In this document: positions 10,401 to 19,650 of the stretch, one piece after another
Numbering within the stretch: position 1 is the stretch's first letter
Layout of the letters: each line of letters begins with the position of its first letter
Notes under the pieces: generated by a model
Databases searched by the model: none
The model's input: the letters and a program-made list of their open reading frames with translations, nothing else
What the model was told of the DNA's origin: nothing
Translations under genes and position numbers: made by a program
Assembly (NCBI GenBank): GCA_030386875.1
Contig: CM059573.1
Coordinates: 33,521,891 to 33,585,890 of the forward strand
Reading direction: 5' to 3'
Source: Morinoia aosen
Lineage: Eukaryota; Arthropoda; Malacostraca; Amphipoda; Talitridae
Length of the DNA stretch: 64,000 nt

Positions 10401-11719
10401 CTGTCAACCCTGGGTAGATCCGTATTCACGAGCATGTCGCAACCATTAGCTTCTTGTACAGCCTCGTGTACCGTAGACATGTAAATTTCTTGCGCTATGT
10501 TGTCTACTTCCTCAATATTGCTAATCATAGTATTGTCACTTACGTATACCACGTCTTCTGAAACGTTTAACAGCATAATAGGGACGAACCCATTCGACCC
10601 GACATTTACTACTGACTCGGCCACAAATATCCCATTGGCCAGAATTCTTTTATTCATAATATACTTCCCGGGCTTAGCCTTCTTTACAAACCCATTAACA
10701 ACACGTAAAGAATTACTCGGCATTTCCACTGCCCCACAATGAACAATTATCCCTCGTTGCTTAATATTTCTCACTTTTTTCGCCTTACTCGCTGGCTGTT
10801 TACTTTCTCTTACTTTTATCGCTTGATTAGTTTCTCTCTTAATTCGCTCTTTATGCGCTGGGAGTTTAGTTTCCCTTCCATTTTTCCCTGGGGTACCCCA
10901 CTCTACTGCAGTATTTATCTCTAGGCTATTTCCTTGCCTACCGCCATTTTCTTGGCCTGTAATTCTTGATTCCCTCTGCTTCAGCAGATACTTCTTAATA
11001 CGCCTCCTACCGGCAAGCACGTCAGACATCAGACATTCTGGATTACTAATAGTGTTATAAAATATCTCCTTTTTACTTTCCCCGTGCACTTCATGCACAT
11101 CATGAAACGGCACTTTAACTCCGTCAAGGATTATGAATCCTTCTTTAAAATTAATCATGGCATCTTGCAGAACATCCCTGCCAAGGATTACATCATATCG
11201 AAATTCGGCGTCCTTTAACATCAAAGCGCTAGTATTAATTTCCTTATTATTTGGCAGAGTAATACAAAGATCAACTTCACCTGTTACATGGCTTTTCGCA
11301 TTAATTCCCTTTACACTCAATGCGCTAGGCTTAATTTTCTCGTTTAGTCCTTTTAAATTACGATAACTGACTAAACACCTGTCACTTCCGCTATCAATCA
11401 GCGCGCTCATCAATTTTTTATCATTTTTCAGTATTATAGTAGGCTTTTTTGATCGCCTCAACGAAAAAATACCCTCGCTTTCCTTTCGCAAACGACCCTC
11501 TTTCATAATCGTTGCTGACAAACAAACTTCAATCGGTAATACGGAATTACTTCCTTCATCTAATTCTTTTTCACCTAATAATTCAAATTTGTTGGTACAC
11601 GTAAATAATGGATCCACCACCTCGGTCGACTTAGTTTCGGTATCTGGTTTCAATGCTACATCATTGATAACGGGGACTGTAGCTATATCCTCGGGCACTT
11701 GTGATTCCTGCTCTACCAC
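7409..11719 (-). CDS. pol: Pol polyprotein of Gypsy1 (PR-RT-RNase H-IN)
   Basis: About 1,436 residues, uninterrupted, probably expressed by -1 frameshifting from gag because no good ATG starts it. Domains in order: retropepsin with ALIDSGSDRCLV (residues about 105-120); a long linker with LLNVSEDVVYISD-like motifs shared with the relative at 55.6-56.3 kb; reverse transcriptase with VIDFRELN, SSLDLRSAFHQV, PFGLTSSPSVFQ and the catalytic FLDDILVFS; RNase H with FTDASNYGIGA and YTDHRPLQP; then integrase with a zinc-binding N-terminus (CEVC) and DDE residues in SMDFLG, SDQALEF and NAIVERNNR. RT, RNase H and integrase motifs are all present, so it is potentially active. Confidence 0.93.
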   Translation of the reverse strand: MVEQESQVPEDIATVPVINDVALKPDTETKSTEVVDPLFTCTNKFELLGEKELDEGSNSVLPIEVCLSATIMKEGRLRKESEGIFSLRRSKKPTIILKNDKKLMSALIDSGSDRCLVSYRNLKGLNEKIKPSALSVKGINAKSHVTGEVDLCITLPNNKEINTSALMLKDAEFRYDVILGRDVLQDAMINFKEGFIILDGVKVPFHDVHEVHGESKKEIFYNTISNPECLMSDVLAGRRRIKKYLLKQRESRITGQENGGRQGNSLEINTAVEWGTPGKNGRETKLPAHKERIKRETNQAIKVRESKQPASKAKKVRNIKQRGIIVHCGAVEMPSNSLRVVNGFVKKAKPGKYIMNKRILANGIFVAESVVNVGSNGFVPIMLLNVSEDVVYVSDNTMISNIEEVDNIAQEIYMSTVHEAVQEANGCDMLVNTDLPRVDSVCGESFNAISDKNVGLLSVNTGHDCSDIQVDELGINAQKEDVPEGSSNERRPLTDDDINCDNDEGKPLLLNILNDFRDVITLEGENTGVTNVMKHKIELKPNAPVLNIPPYRIPHKYKNELVVANKQMLNHGIIEASSSEYNFPLICVKKKSGEIRPVIDFRELNKIIIKESYPIPRVDEILFTLGGNSIFSSLDLRSAFHQVELEENSRKYTAFSVGYEKFHFTRLPFGLTSSPSVFQRIISSVLTNIIDKLCFVFLDDILVFSKTMNQHLKDLNNVLEKLRSGNLSLKLEKCHFLKNSIEYLGHIVSAEGIRCKESEKLQKFPVPQNVKELQSFLGVANYFRTHIPMFGSISYPLYQLLRKNVEFIWNPECQKAFDKIKSVLTSDTVLRHPDFSKPFHVFTDASNYGIGAVLLQHDNDSNKSMKAIAYYSKSLNSTQKRYSTTKKEFLAIVSALKAFKYLILGYPIFLYTDHRPLQPLFFKKLPEDSAMARWCLTVQNFDPLVKYFPGKQNIIADCLSRLTEKLTVSDLEKCTEFKEVDALTVTTRSRALRANADQTNDVDLDAVAPATAGAPRLINYVPQPRDVTWTLDEFRTEQQQDPFCSEVKDALLNSSSSTIPDLQKYLIINDILYRRRQIDSRESTILTSVLPTSLMHKAILSIHSLYHTDATHTLFKFKLRFFHLLEKSIIRKFVQMCEVCKILKANSTVPIKILDAPIAKEPFEVVSMDFLGPLPVTSQQNKYILIIIDLFSRYCKLYATSDRLADTVVSCLDNCFSTFGYPKTLLSDQALEFKSAAVKKFSQIHCIAKKEVLPWSPHSNAIVERNNRKITNLLKLYINSLVHTEWDDCLSVTENAINNSLNTTLGETPSYIVFNRDTCAHFSSLSLETSYSPDTDVDLIKSRAQEAARIVANVRALIINNTSDRTMYHNARRKDKHFELNDRVLLRNHIRKNKLDLAWKGPGIITKINRNYVELKIGNKTFKSNKNHVLPLRKKQ

Positions 11720-11742
11720 AACACTCTTTAATTCTTCTACTT

Positions 11743-13197
11743 TTACTCTAAAAAATCATTACCCTCGGCAAATGCCGCGTAGTGCGCTTCACTTCTCCCT
11801 CTACCTCGTCCACGCGAACGGCATTCACGTGCGAAATGACCGACCTTGCCACATAGGTAGCAGGCATGGCCACGGAAATTGGTTTTACCATTACCTCTTA
11901 TTTTCGTACATGAAATTTGATTATGCCCTGTGGCATTGCACAATGAACAGAAAGATTTAGACCTATCTACACTAGGATCTTTTTGGTTTTCTACACGCGC
12001 TTCGTTGCATTCCATGCTACCTAGCGGCCGATCTCCAAAGTAAGCGTTCTGTCTTCCCCTTGGGAATCTATGCGGTCGCCACCCCTGTCGGAAAAATGGA
12101 CGCCGTCCCTGAAATCGTCGAGGGTTGTGCTGTGAACTGTAGTATACGTCAGAACACGATTCCGTCTCGTCACAACCAGTCTCTTCAGGTATGGTTGCCA
12201 AATAAATCTCTCTTTGCGGATACGAATATTGGGAACTCTGCTTGCGTGCAAGCATTTCTTTGCTTTCGGGATTATTTCGGACAGCAGAAACGAGACGAGC
12301 GAGCAGCTCTTCAGATGTTGTAAAAGGACGTGAAAAAATCTTTTTGCAAAAATTCTCCTCAAGTAAAGGAGCCAATATGGCTGTAGCCAGACTTAAGACT
12401 ACTAAGTCACCCGCGAATTTTTTCAGTGCGTTCGCGTCCGCGCTCGCGACCACAAACGGATGCATTTGCAGCGCTACCTCTGCACTGTTAATTATATGGT
12501 CACTTAGATTTCTTATTTTTGACAGAGCCGTGACCAATTGTGCAGCCAAACCTTCGTTTCGTAACAATCGTAGTTGACTTAAATCAGAAGCTAATGCGTG
12601 GACAGACTTTTCGCCCTTAGCCACGTATATATCATCCAATATTTCTATAACTTGAGCAAATGAATAATTGACAGTGGGATTAACTAATTTCGTAACAATA
12701 CCGTTAAAGTCGCCTACGCTCTTATGAGCACTTCGCACCAGTAATTCTTTTTTCGCGTCATCGGAACTGACGTCTGGCAACAAGCAAATATAGGATTTTA
12801 GGTTGGCCACATGGGTCCGGAAACTTTTTGTTTCGGAAAAGATCGGGTCGTTCACTCTCTGCCTACCTTTAAAAAGAGGAAGCTCAGCACTACTTAAAAT
12901 TGTACTACCCCTCTGTAAATTCGAGGTCACAGAACCACTTGACATTTGCCCACTAGTGGATGTCATGGTAGTTACGTGAGGAGCACTGGGTGTACTGAAG
13001 GTCACCGTCTGAGTAGTTCTCACTGTCGACACAACCGTCATTATCACAGGTCTATACGTACTAGGCGTTTGAAAATGGCCTGGCGTAAATAATGTACCTG
13101 GTACCGTACCACTTAAAGGAGGAGCAGAGACCCTGCCACTCCGAGTGATTGTTTCGTGCAGGCGAATAGTTTCAGGTTCGGAATCTGAATCTCCCAT
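11743..13197 (-). CDS. gag: Gag polyprotein of Gypsy1
   Basis: A 484-residue Gag from ATG at 13,197. The N-terminal 90 residues are Thr/Ser-rich. A central capsid-like helical region (residues about 100-320) follows, then an Arg-rich stretch, then two CCHC knuckles near the C-terminus: CSLCNATGHNQISC, with a slightly irregular spacing, and CYLCGKVGHFAREC. The tail is Arg/Gly-rich (RSRGRGRGRSE). The knuckles bind genomic RNA during particle assembly. The stop is at 11,743-11,745, just after a slippery heptamer, and pol follows in the -1 frame. Confidence 0.9.
   Translation of the reverse strand: MGDSDSEPETIRLHETITRSGRVSAPPLSGTVPGTLFTPGHFQTPSTYRPVIMTVVSTVRTTQTVTFSTPSAPHVTTMTSTSGQMSSGSVTSNLQRGSTILSSAELPLFKGRQRVNDPIFSETKSFRTHVANLKSYICLLPDVSSDDAKKELLVRSAHKSVGDFNGIVTKLVNPTVNYSFAQVIEILDDIYVAKGEKSVHALASDLSQLRLLRNEGLAAQLVTALSKIRNLSDHIINSAEVALQMHPFVVASADANALKKFAGDLVVLSLATAILAPLLEENFCKKIFSRPFTTSEELLARLVSAVRNNPESKEMLARKQSSQYSYPQREIYLATIPEETGCDETESCSDVYYSSQHNPRRFQGRRPFFRQGWRPHRFPRGRQNAYFGDRPLGSMECNEARVENQKDPSVDRSKSFCSLCNATGHNQISCTKIRGNGKTNFRGHACYLCGKVGHFARECRSRGRGRGRSEAHYAAFAEGNDFLE
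11749..11755 (-). promoter_or_regulatory. Putative -1 ribosomal frameshift site at the gag-pol junction
   Basis: The minus strand reads T-TTT-TTA in the gag frame, two codons before the gag stop. This is a classic X-XXY-YYZ slippery heptamer. Slipping back one base enters the open pol frame with no stop. I did not establish a downstream pseudoknot. Confidence 0.6.
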
Positions 13198-14135
13198 GGT
13201 AACTTACACTTCCAAAATAATCTCAAGAGAATCCTAAAATTCCAACACACCAACAATAAAATCCCATCAAAACACCAAAATCTATTTTACCGAACGAAAT
13301 TAAGAACACGGCAAGAAACTAAACACATTGCACTAACTCACAACGATTTGTCACGTAGCCAACTACCAAACAAATATTGACACACTGTTTAAACCCCAAC
13401 AAAACAAGAATAATTTCACCGCAAATCACCAAAATTCGATAGCACGAAATTAAAGAAATACACGTCAGTAATGAACACTAAAAATTATGAAAAACCCGAA
13501 CGCTTCGCAGCTTTCCACATTTTCAGCTAAACAATTTACTAACAAAGAAATTCTACACTCAATGTAAATGAGAGTCTCCACAGCTCAATCGAAATTGGAC
13601 AAAATAACAATACTGAAAATATACCGAAGTACCTAATTACACTAAAGAAACCAAAAAAATTTACAATTACTGGTTACTTAACTTCAAGATTCTGCCACGC
13701 AGTAACAGCGGCCAAGCGAAGAAGTAGGTCAGCGCTCGTACCAGCTGAACTCAGGGTCGTGCGCAAGGCAGTCTGCTCATGCACAGCCAGACGATGTAGC
13801 AGATCGTCAAGGTCGCTCTCGGTTCCGTGCGCAGATGCAGGTGCGAAGCGACGGTCAGCAAGGAAGCACACTCTCTATACTCAGCGAGCCAACACTAACA
13901 CAGTTCCGTAACCATCAGTTATTCTCACAGTTATACACCTTGCGCGTAGCAGGATAGTACGTAGATACTCTCTTTAATTGATAGCACTGTTTGGTACCTT
14001 AAATAATTACCACTTTTACTAACACAACAGTTCTTGTAGAATCAGAAAATACAACTATAGTTCGTAGAGATCTTAGCGAACACAATCACTGATGAATTGA
14101 AGATGCAGACGTTCTCGAAGATGTAGACGCTCCCG
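13198..14135 (-). other. Gypsy1 5' leader, no recognised gene
   Basis: This AT-rich leader lies between the leader ORF and gag. A 65-codon open frame at 13,674-13,871 (GC-richer, DLDDLLHRLAVHEQ motif) could be a small exon, but I see no family match. Confidence 0.4.
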
Positions 14136-14426
14136 TTACTTCTTACGATGAAAACTGACGCAGCTCCTTATTACACAATCGTCGCCTTCTTGTTCGAGGT
14201 CAATACGCGCTGAGTAAGGCACACCCAGAGGAATGTCCAAGAGTAACCCGCAGGTCTTCTTCATAATCTCTTCCGCAACGCGTTTCGTCGTGAAACGGAA
14301 AATATTTTTGTAATCTTCCGTTGCCTCTTCAACTTCTCGGCCTGTTGGTGAAGTCTTTTCCATAATAAATTCGACGAAAAATCCAGCAGAATCTCTTCTT
14401 ACGATGCGAAGCGTAGACACCAACAC
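14136..14426 (-). CDS. Leader ORF of Gypsy1, unknown function
   Basis: An open frame of up to 96 codons in the 5' leader, with an internal ATG giving about 75 residues starting MEKTSPTGREVEEATEDY. It is acidic then basic, with no recognised domain. It precedes gag by about 0.9 kb. The degraded relative has an unrelated-looking ORF in the same place (57,275-57,571). It may be an upstream ORF or a spliced leader exon. Confidence 0.3.
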   Translation of the reverse strand: MLVSTLRIVRRDSAGFFVEFIMEKTSPTGREVEEATEDYKNIFRFTTKRVAEEIMKKTCGLLLDIPLGVPYSARIDLEQEGDDCVIRSCVSFHRKK

Positions 14427-14570
14427 GTTGCAAAACTCGAAGTCCGTAGAAACAATATCGATGCAAAATCACCGTCAAATCCTCAGAGTTTTTTCTCCTG
14501 CCTCAATAATCACGGAGGTCACTCAAGTTATCTCACATCACCAATACAAGTATAACACGTCGCGGTTCCT

Positions 14571-14588
14571 TTAAATACTGCGCCACCA
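14571..14588 (-). promoter_or_regulatory. Primer-binding site of Gypsy1
   Basis: Directly inside the 5' LTR the minus strand reads TGGTGGCGCAGTATTTAA. It starts with TGG as expected for pairing to a tRNA CCA end. The degraded relative at 52,187-57,855 has TGGTGGCGAGACA at the same place, so the two share a primer class. The tRNA identity is not determined. Confidence 0.6.
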
Positions 14589-14589
14589 A

Positions 14590-14861
14590 TATCGCGCCCC
14601 TTTATCTATGTGTCTATATCTCTAGGGTTGCGACTTCGGAGGGTAGAGTGAATACGCAGGTTACTGTGCGAGTTTAATCGTAGAGAACTTAGTACAGGGT
14701 AGAACTCGGTCCAAGTGCGCAGAGGGGGCTCCGCACAAGCCTTATATAGTCCTAACGTTGCTGACACAGCAAAGCGCATTGGGGTTAGCCCGCTCTAGGG
14801 CGTAGTCTTGAACACGTATGAACATACGCACAGGGAGGATGCGTACTTGTGACGGCATACA
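14590..14861 (-). repeat. 5' LTR of Gypsy1
   Basis: On the minus strand it starts TGTATGCCGTC and ends GGGCGCGATA. By eye it is identical to 4,860-5,131. A TATA-like element lies inside (see 14,740-14,750). Confidence 0.92.
14740..14750 (-). promoter_or_regulatory. TATA-like element in the Gypsy1 5' LTR
   Basis: The minus strand reads CTATATAAGG, a good TATA box placed mid-LTR as expected for the U3/R boundary. The same sequence occurs in the other LTR near 5,012. Confidence 0.55.
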
Positions 14862-15763
14862 GGGTTGGGTAGGGCGGAACTCGTCGTACAGCCACCTCCT
14901 CGTGGTGAGTTCTGGATTGTGTTATCGCCTTCAAATAGAATTTGAGAAAACATAAACTAAGTGCTGTACATTTTAGAAATATGCATTATTTAGCTAAACA
15001 AGTGCAATATACGTCATAGTACCCATATCTATGACGATGAGCTTAATTGATCAAAATCGTCAATTATTGGTATTTCTGGTATTTTTCTAATTTTCCAAGC
15101 TATTTGTGGAAGCAGAAGATGACGTCGCTGAAGAAAACACACTTATACTAGATTGAAGAGTATTGAAATCACTTTCAAATGGAAGCTACCGGAACGTGAT
15201 TTCCTTAAAACTATGTTTTAAAACGATAATGAACCGGAGGCAGTTTTTTCCCACTTTTTCCAGTTTTCAAAGCGTTTGTGCAAGCTAAAGATATTGTCTC
15301 AGAGCTTTAAGATTTTTCACAAGTTATTTTGGTGTCCATTCACAACTTTTCCGCACTACCGCTAAAATCAAATCGGAAAACGTGAAAAAACGATCCACCC
15401 TAACACACAGCTTCCCTCGTTTCAAGTGTCATCACTGGTGCAAAGTTACAATCCTCCCAGTTCATCACTGGTTCAAAGTTACAATCCTCCCAGTTTATCA
15501 CGGTGAGATATCCTCTATCAAGCATGATACCATTACCCTGACTTTCCTCATTCACATTAACATTGAATTGTATACAAACTTTCTAATTATCATAACCTTT
15601 CTTCAAACTTCATGATATAGGAAGGCTGCATTTGTATCATAACTTCTTCTCTGGTATTGAAATTAAATAATTATGTATTCCACTTGTTTAGCCATTACCA
15701 CTTTGGAATTCAGGGCAGTTAGATATACCATGCTGTAGTTGATGAAGTTTTGTTATCTACAAG

Positions 15764-18637
15764 AATGACTGCACATCAACTGAAGTGATGGGCATGCTAC
15801 ACAAAGTGGCAAGTAATGTCAACGATCTACGAACTGGGCTGAAGCGCATCAGCAATCAACAAGATGAATTTGCAGATATACTGTCAAAGAAATTTAAGAA
15901 GTTGGAGCATCGGTCGGCTGTCTTTGAACAAAAATTGGACGAGGTGAGAAAGCCCCAACCTTCAAGCAACGAGCCCTTACCTGGACCAGCCAAGACAGTG
16001 GAAGAACTGGACGTTCTTGAGAAGCAACTTGAACTAGTGAGTTAAATAGAATGATTTTCATTTCATACATAGATGATGCTATTCCTAGGTTCATGAAATA
16101 ATTATTTATGCACAGGTAACTTTACTTTTTTTATAAAGGTTAGATCTAAGCAGTAATAATGAACTTTATTGTTTATTTTTATTGTTTGGATGAGTTACAG
16201 CAAGGGAATATACATTTGTTGGAATAAATGAAGTATTGTAACCCCTCAGGGGGGAAGAACTTTTGTATCTATGGGAATTAGCGCTCCCAGGGGGAAAATG
16301 TGAGGGGGCTCGAGCTGAGAGTTAGGTAGGCCTCTTTTTTGTTGAAATAAAATAATTTTTGTTATGTTAAGGACCACCTTTTTCGGTTCACTGCAATCCT
16401 GTTTTTTTAGCTCCTACTACTTTCTTCTTCAATTTTTCTCTTGTTTCATGAACTTCTTTCCCACCTTACTGTTTCTATGCCCCTTTTGCACAGATTCTGC
16501 ATTCCCTAAATTCCATACTAAATGGTGCCTTCCTCCTTCCTCTTTATGACACGTTTTTTTGTAGCGGTTAGGGAAGCTTGAACTAACCTATAATCTATAA
16601 TCTCTGAAGTATTGTAAACATCATAAGAAATATCTAAGATAAATTGTTCATGGAAGTTTTTACTAAATTACCTACAAGAAACCATTTCTTATGTAAGGCC
16701 ATACAGAGGCATTTCACATGAAGGCCCATAACCTTGCATAACCTTGCAACAGTATTAAGCTTCAATAAGAAATGGACCAATCTTGAATTAAATTAATACA
16801 TCAATGGTGCATTCAGGTGGTCATTTTCTTAATTTGTCTTTGGTCACGAGACTATTGTGCAAGCCAGGGCAAGTGTGAATATGAATCTGTGCTAAAACCT
16901 AGGTAAAATATGAATCTAATGGAAAATGTTTTTTTTTCAGCCGGTAGCTCTCAAAGGTCTCGTACGAGTTAGCGTTTCAGAATCCGTGATACGTATTTTG
17001 AAGCGCCTGTTCACCAGAGAACTGGCGATGCAGTTCAGCTTCTCAGGACTTGGTCATCGGAGGCAGCAGTCGAAAATTGTCTTCAAGGACCACAGTGCAA
17101 TGCGCATCATTTATGGTAAGCAGTTTTTACTGAGAAATGTTCGTACCCTCCCTGATAATCTTATTTTTATGTAGATTACTAACCTATTCAAATAAAGCTC
17201 TGCAAGATAAAAAAAAATTATAACAGTGCATCAGAAAAAGGTAATTCTTTTTAAAATTAATCTACTCTTCTTTTCCTTGTTGATTGTCATGTAAAATCAG
17301 CTGTGAAGGCCATAAATTCTGCATAGCACAAAAAGAACTGAAACTTGAAGATTGGTGTTCCTTTATCCTTCACGTATTGTTCAACTAGGGCACCTAGATG
17401 TATCTTTTTCTGCTTTTGCCACATTTCCTTTTGAATGCAAAGCCAGCACTCACAGCTTATGCATTTTTCTGCTGAATTATACTCAAACAAGGATAAAATA
17501 ATTGTACCTATAAGAAGAAGCATTCCCAGAATGAAAATTTAATGCCCAAGCTTAAAATTTGGCGCTCTACTGGTTAAAATAGTGTGTTTTCTATTTTGTT
17601 AAGGACAGCTAATCATTTATTCAGTTTACTGCTATCCTTGTTTTCAGCACCTACTAGTTCCAGCTTGAATTTCTATAGTGTTTGAACTTCCTGACTTTTG
17701 CTGTTTCTATGCGCATACAGTATATGCTGTGTGGGAACGCACTTTGGCTTAGATTCTTCGTGTGTGCCTGTCCATTCTTGATGGTCCTTTCATTATTCCT
17801 CTATTTGGAACACCGTTTTCTTAGTTTAGGAAGCTTAAACTAACTCAAAATCTAATATCTGTTACATTATCTGTAATGTCACATATTCGATAGAACATGA
17901 ATACATTTGCCATTCGAAATAGTGATCATTGATCGCTCCCCGGGGGATTATGTGAGGGCCCGAGCTAAAGGTTAGGTAGGTCTTCTTTTTGTTTGAATAG
18001 AATACGTTTTTGTTTTCTCACGGACCATCATTTTTTAGGTTCATTGCTGTCTTGTTTTTCAGCACCTACTACTTCTTCAACTTATTCTTGTTTCATGATC
18101 TTTCTTAGCTTACTGTTTCTATGCATTTATGCATATATCCCGCGTTCCCTCAACTCCATACTAAGTGGTGTCTTCATCCTTCCTCTCTTGGAACATCTTT
18201 GCCGTGGTAAAGAGAGGCCAAAACTTTCTTGTGTAATAATAATAAAGGGATCATTGATATGAACATTAGTAAATCATCCTTTAGTCTACAACTCGTATGT
18301 AATTTATGTTTACTCACTATTGTATTGGTACAACTTTATCAATCACGGGACTAAGTTGTCCTCGTATTTTGTAGAAGTGTTGGCAGCCGGGGGGTTTACT
18401 AACCACAAAGGTATCGCAGTCGCCACGCAACGAGGTCAGCGTGGATCGGTGGACTGGGATGGAATTAGACATCACCGTGGAACAGGTGCTGCAGAGGCTG
18501 CAGGAATAGCAACCACCACCAATATCAGCACCATCACCACAACCGTATCAACTGACACTGTCCCATCACCGAGCATCACTGATGCAGCTGAGCTCGTGCC
18601 TTCGTCGAATCTAATTGTGGAATCAGACAGTGAATAA
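15764..18637 (+). CDS. DUF4806-like spliced gene segment, right-arm copy (three exons)
   Basis: Exons at 15,764-16,036 (phase 0 to 0), 16,941-17,115 (phase 0 to 1) and 18,375-18,637 (phase 1 to stop TAA) join in one open frame. The order of features is coiled coil, the PVALKGLVRVSV segment, the LFTRELAMQF core, then a low-complexity Thr/Ser/Ala tail. The reading agrees with the left-arm copy apart from a few residues (for example P/S in exon 1). The two copies are divergently oriented with 5' ends toward the palindrome centre. No first exon or promoter could be identified. It may be a host gene family member or part of an undescribed element. Confidence 0.5.
16242..16604 (+). repeat. SINE-like element copy A, with 13-bp target duplication
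   Basis: This 363-bp element starts CCCCTCAGGGGGG and ends with a TAATCTATAATCTC tail. It is flanked on both sides by TGAAGTATTGTAA (16,229-16,241 and 16,605-16,617). The long direct flank and short tandem tail suggest LINE-driven retroposition. It lacks an obvious tRNA-type A/B box. Related copies recur through the window; internal landmarks are TTAGGTAGG, GTTAAGGACC, CACCTACTACTT and TGTTTCTATG. Confidence 0.7.
17525..17875 (+). repeat. SINE-like element copy B
   Basis: A diverged copy carries the GTTAAGGAC, CAGCACCTACTAG and GCTGTTTCTATG landmarks and ends in AAACTAACTCAAAATCTAAT. The left-arm twin is at about 810-1,160 on the minus strand. Confidence 0.6.
17930..18215 (+). repeat. SINE-like element copy C
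   Basis: A copy with head CTCCCCGGGGGATTATGTGAGG, then GGTTAGGTAGG and the CAGCACCTACTACTTC block. It appears truncated at the tail. The left-arm twin is at about 470-755. Confidence 0.6.
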
Positions 18638-18702
18638 GTGTCTAATGTTGCGCTTAAACCAATGGATGTGGCTTAAATTCCGACATTCTGGGTAGGTTTG
18701 TC

Positions 18703-19075
18703 CCCTCAGAGTGATACTATTGTATATATGGGATGTAGCACTCCCAGAGAGGCAATATGAGTGCCCAAGCAAAAGGTTAAGTAGGACTTCTTTTCATTTA
18801 ATTAGTGTATTATTTGTTCTGTCAAGGATCATCTTTTTTCAGTTCACTGCAATCCTTCACATCAGCTCCTACTACTTTTTTCTTCAACTTTTGTATTGTT
18901 TGAACTTCCTTCCGGACATGCTGTTTCTATGTTCAGGGAATCTTGTGTCGGAACACACTAGTGCAAAGATTCCAGGTTTACGTGTCCATTCCAGATGGTC
19001 CCTTCATTATTCCTCTCGTAGAAACACCATTGTTGTGGCTAGGGAGGCTTAAACTAACTGATAATCTAATCTGTT
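18703..19075 (+). repeat. SINE-like element copy D
   Basis: Begins CCCCTCAGAGTG and shares the TTAAGTAGGAC, GTCAAGGATCATC and CTCCTACTACTTT blocks. Ends AAACTAACTGATAATCTAATCTG. It lies just outside the visible part of the palindrome. Confidence 0.6.
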
Positions 19076-19214
19076 TATGTTTGTTTCTAATTTCAAGTTT
19101 TTTTCGATTACATAAATCCAAATAGTTATCATTAGCAACTGAGTTTTGCATATGCGGTAAAATTCTCAGGTAGAGTAGTAAGTGTTTTTCAACGATCCTG
19201 ATTTTTCAGAAGAA

Positions 19215-19650
19215 GAATGTATCAGAACTGGAAGGGTAGGCCTTCTTTTTGTTACATAGGAAGTTTTTTATTTTGTTACGCAGTATTTTTTTTGTTCCCT
19301 GTTATTTCTTCAGTAGCTTTTAATATTTTATTGAACGTTTTTTTTGTTTTAGGAATTGCTTTCCTATTTTTCTTAGCACCGGGGGTCCTGTGCGAAACTA
19401 GGCTTTGGGCGTAAAATCCCCGTATAATTCTTTATATTAAATGGTCCCTGGAATATTCCTCTTGTGGGGACTCTTGCTGTGATCAGTGATACTCATACTA
19501 TGATAAATATTGAAAAATAAAAATTATTCAAATGATTTTATCCTAGGGGACAAATAAGGGCCCGAACTAATGGTGTATAGCCTCCTTTTTGTTGAAATAG
19601 TATGCGTTTATTTTGTTAAGGACCATCTTTTTTAACACGTTAACTGCGAT
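19215..19650 (+). repeat. Degenerate SINE-like copies E and F
   Basis: The 19,230-19,470 stretch shows a strongly decayed version of the family (TAGGCCTTCTTTTTGTTA, ATGGTCCCTGGAATATTCC). A partial head copy follows at about 19,550-19,650, with GGGCCCGAACTAATGG and GTTAAGGACCATC. Confidence 0.45.

Larger units (their letters stand above)
4860..14861 (-). mobile_element. Gypsy-type LTR retrotransposon, structurally intact (Gypsy1)
   Basis: This 10.0-kb element has two 272-bp LTRs that look identical by eye, a primer-binding site, a polypurine tract, gag, and a full pol in the order protease, RT, RNase H, integrase. That order is diagnostic of Gypsy (Metaviridae). gag and pol are both open, so the insertion is recent. 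It sits in one palindrome arm only. Its flanks (GGATGG and GGGTTGGG) rejoin to the sequence still intact in the other arm, leaving at most a 2-4 bp target duplication (GG/GGGT), which I could not fix exactly. Confidence 0.93.
14862..18682. repeat. Right arm of the palindrome, outer segment
   Basis: This is the continuation of the second arm beyond the Gypsy insertion and is the reverse complement of 1-3,600. It holds about 200 bp (roughly 15,158-15,366) that the left arm lacks. The left arm has instead a short copied filler of the adjacent AACACACTTATACTA motif. The same gene exons and SINE-like repeats as in the left arm are present on the plus strand. Confidence 0.9.

Noticed and set aside
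12021..12577. Plus- and minus-strand ORFs of about 90-113 codons inside gag
   Set aside because: They overlap the gag CDS in other frames and lack any supporting feature.
1..18682. Assembly fold-back artefact as the cause of the palindrome
   Set aside because: The arms differ by substitutions, a 33-bp duplication, a 200-bp indel and a 10-kb insertion. A read artefact would give near-identical arms. Not fully excluded without long reads.
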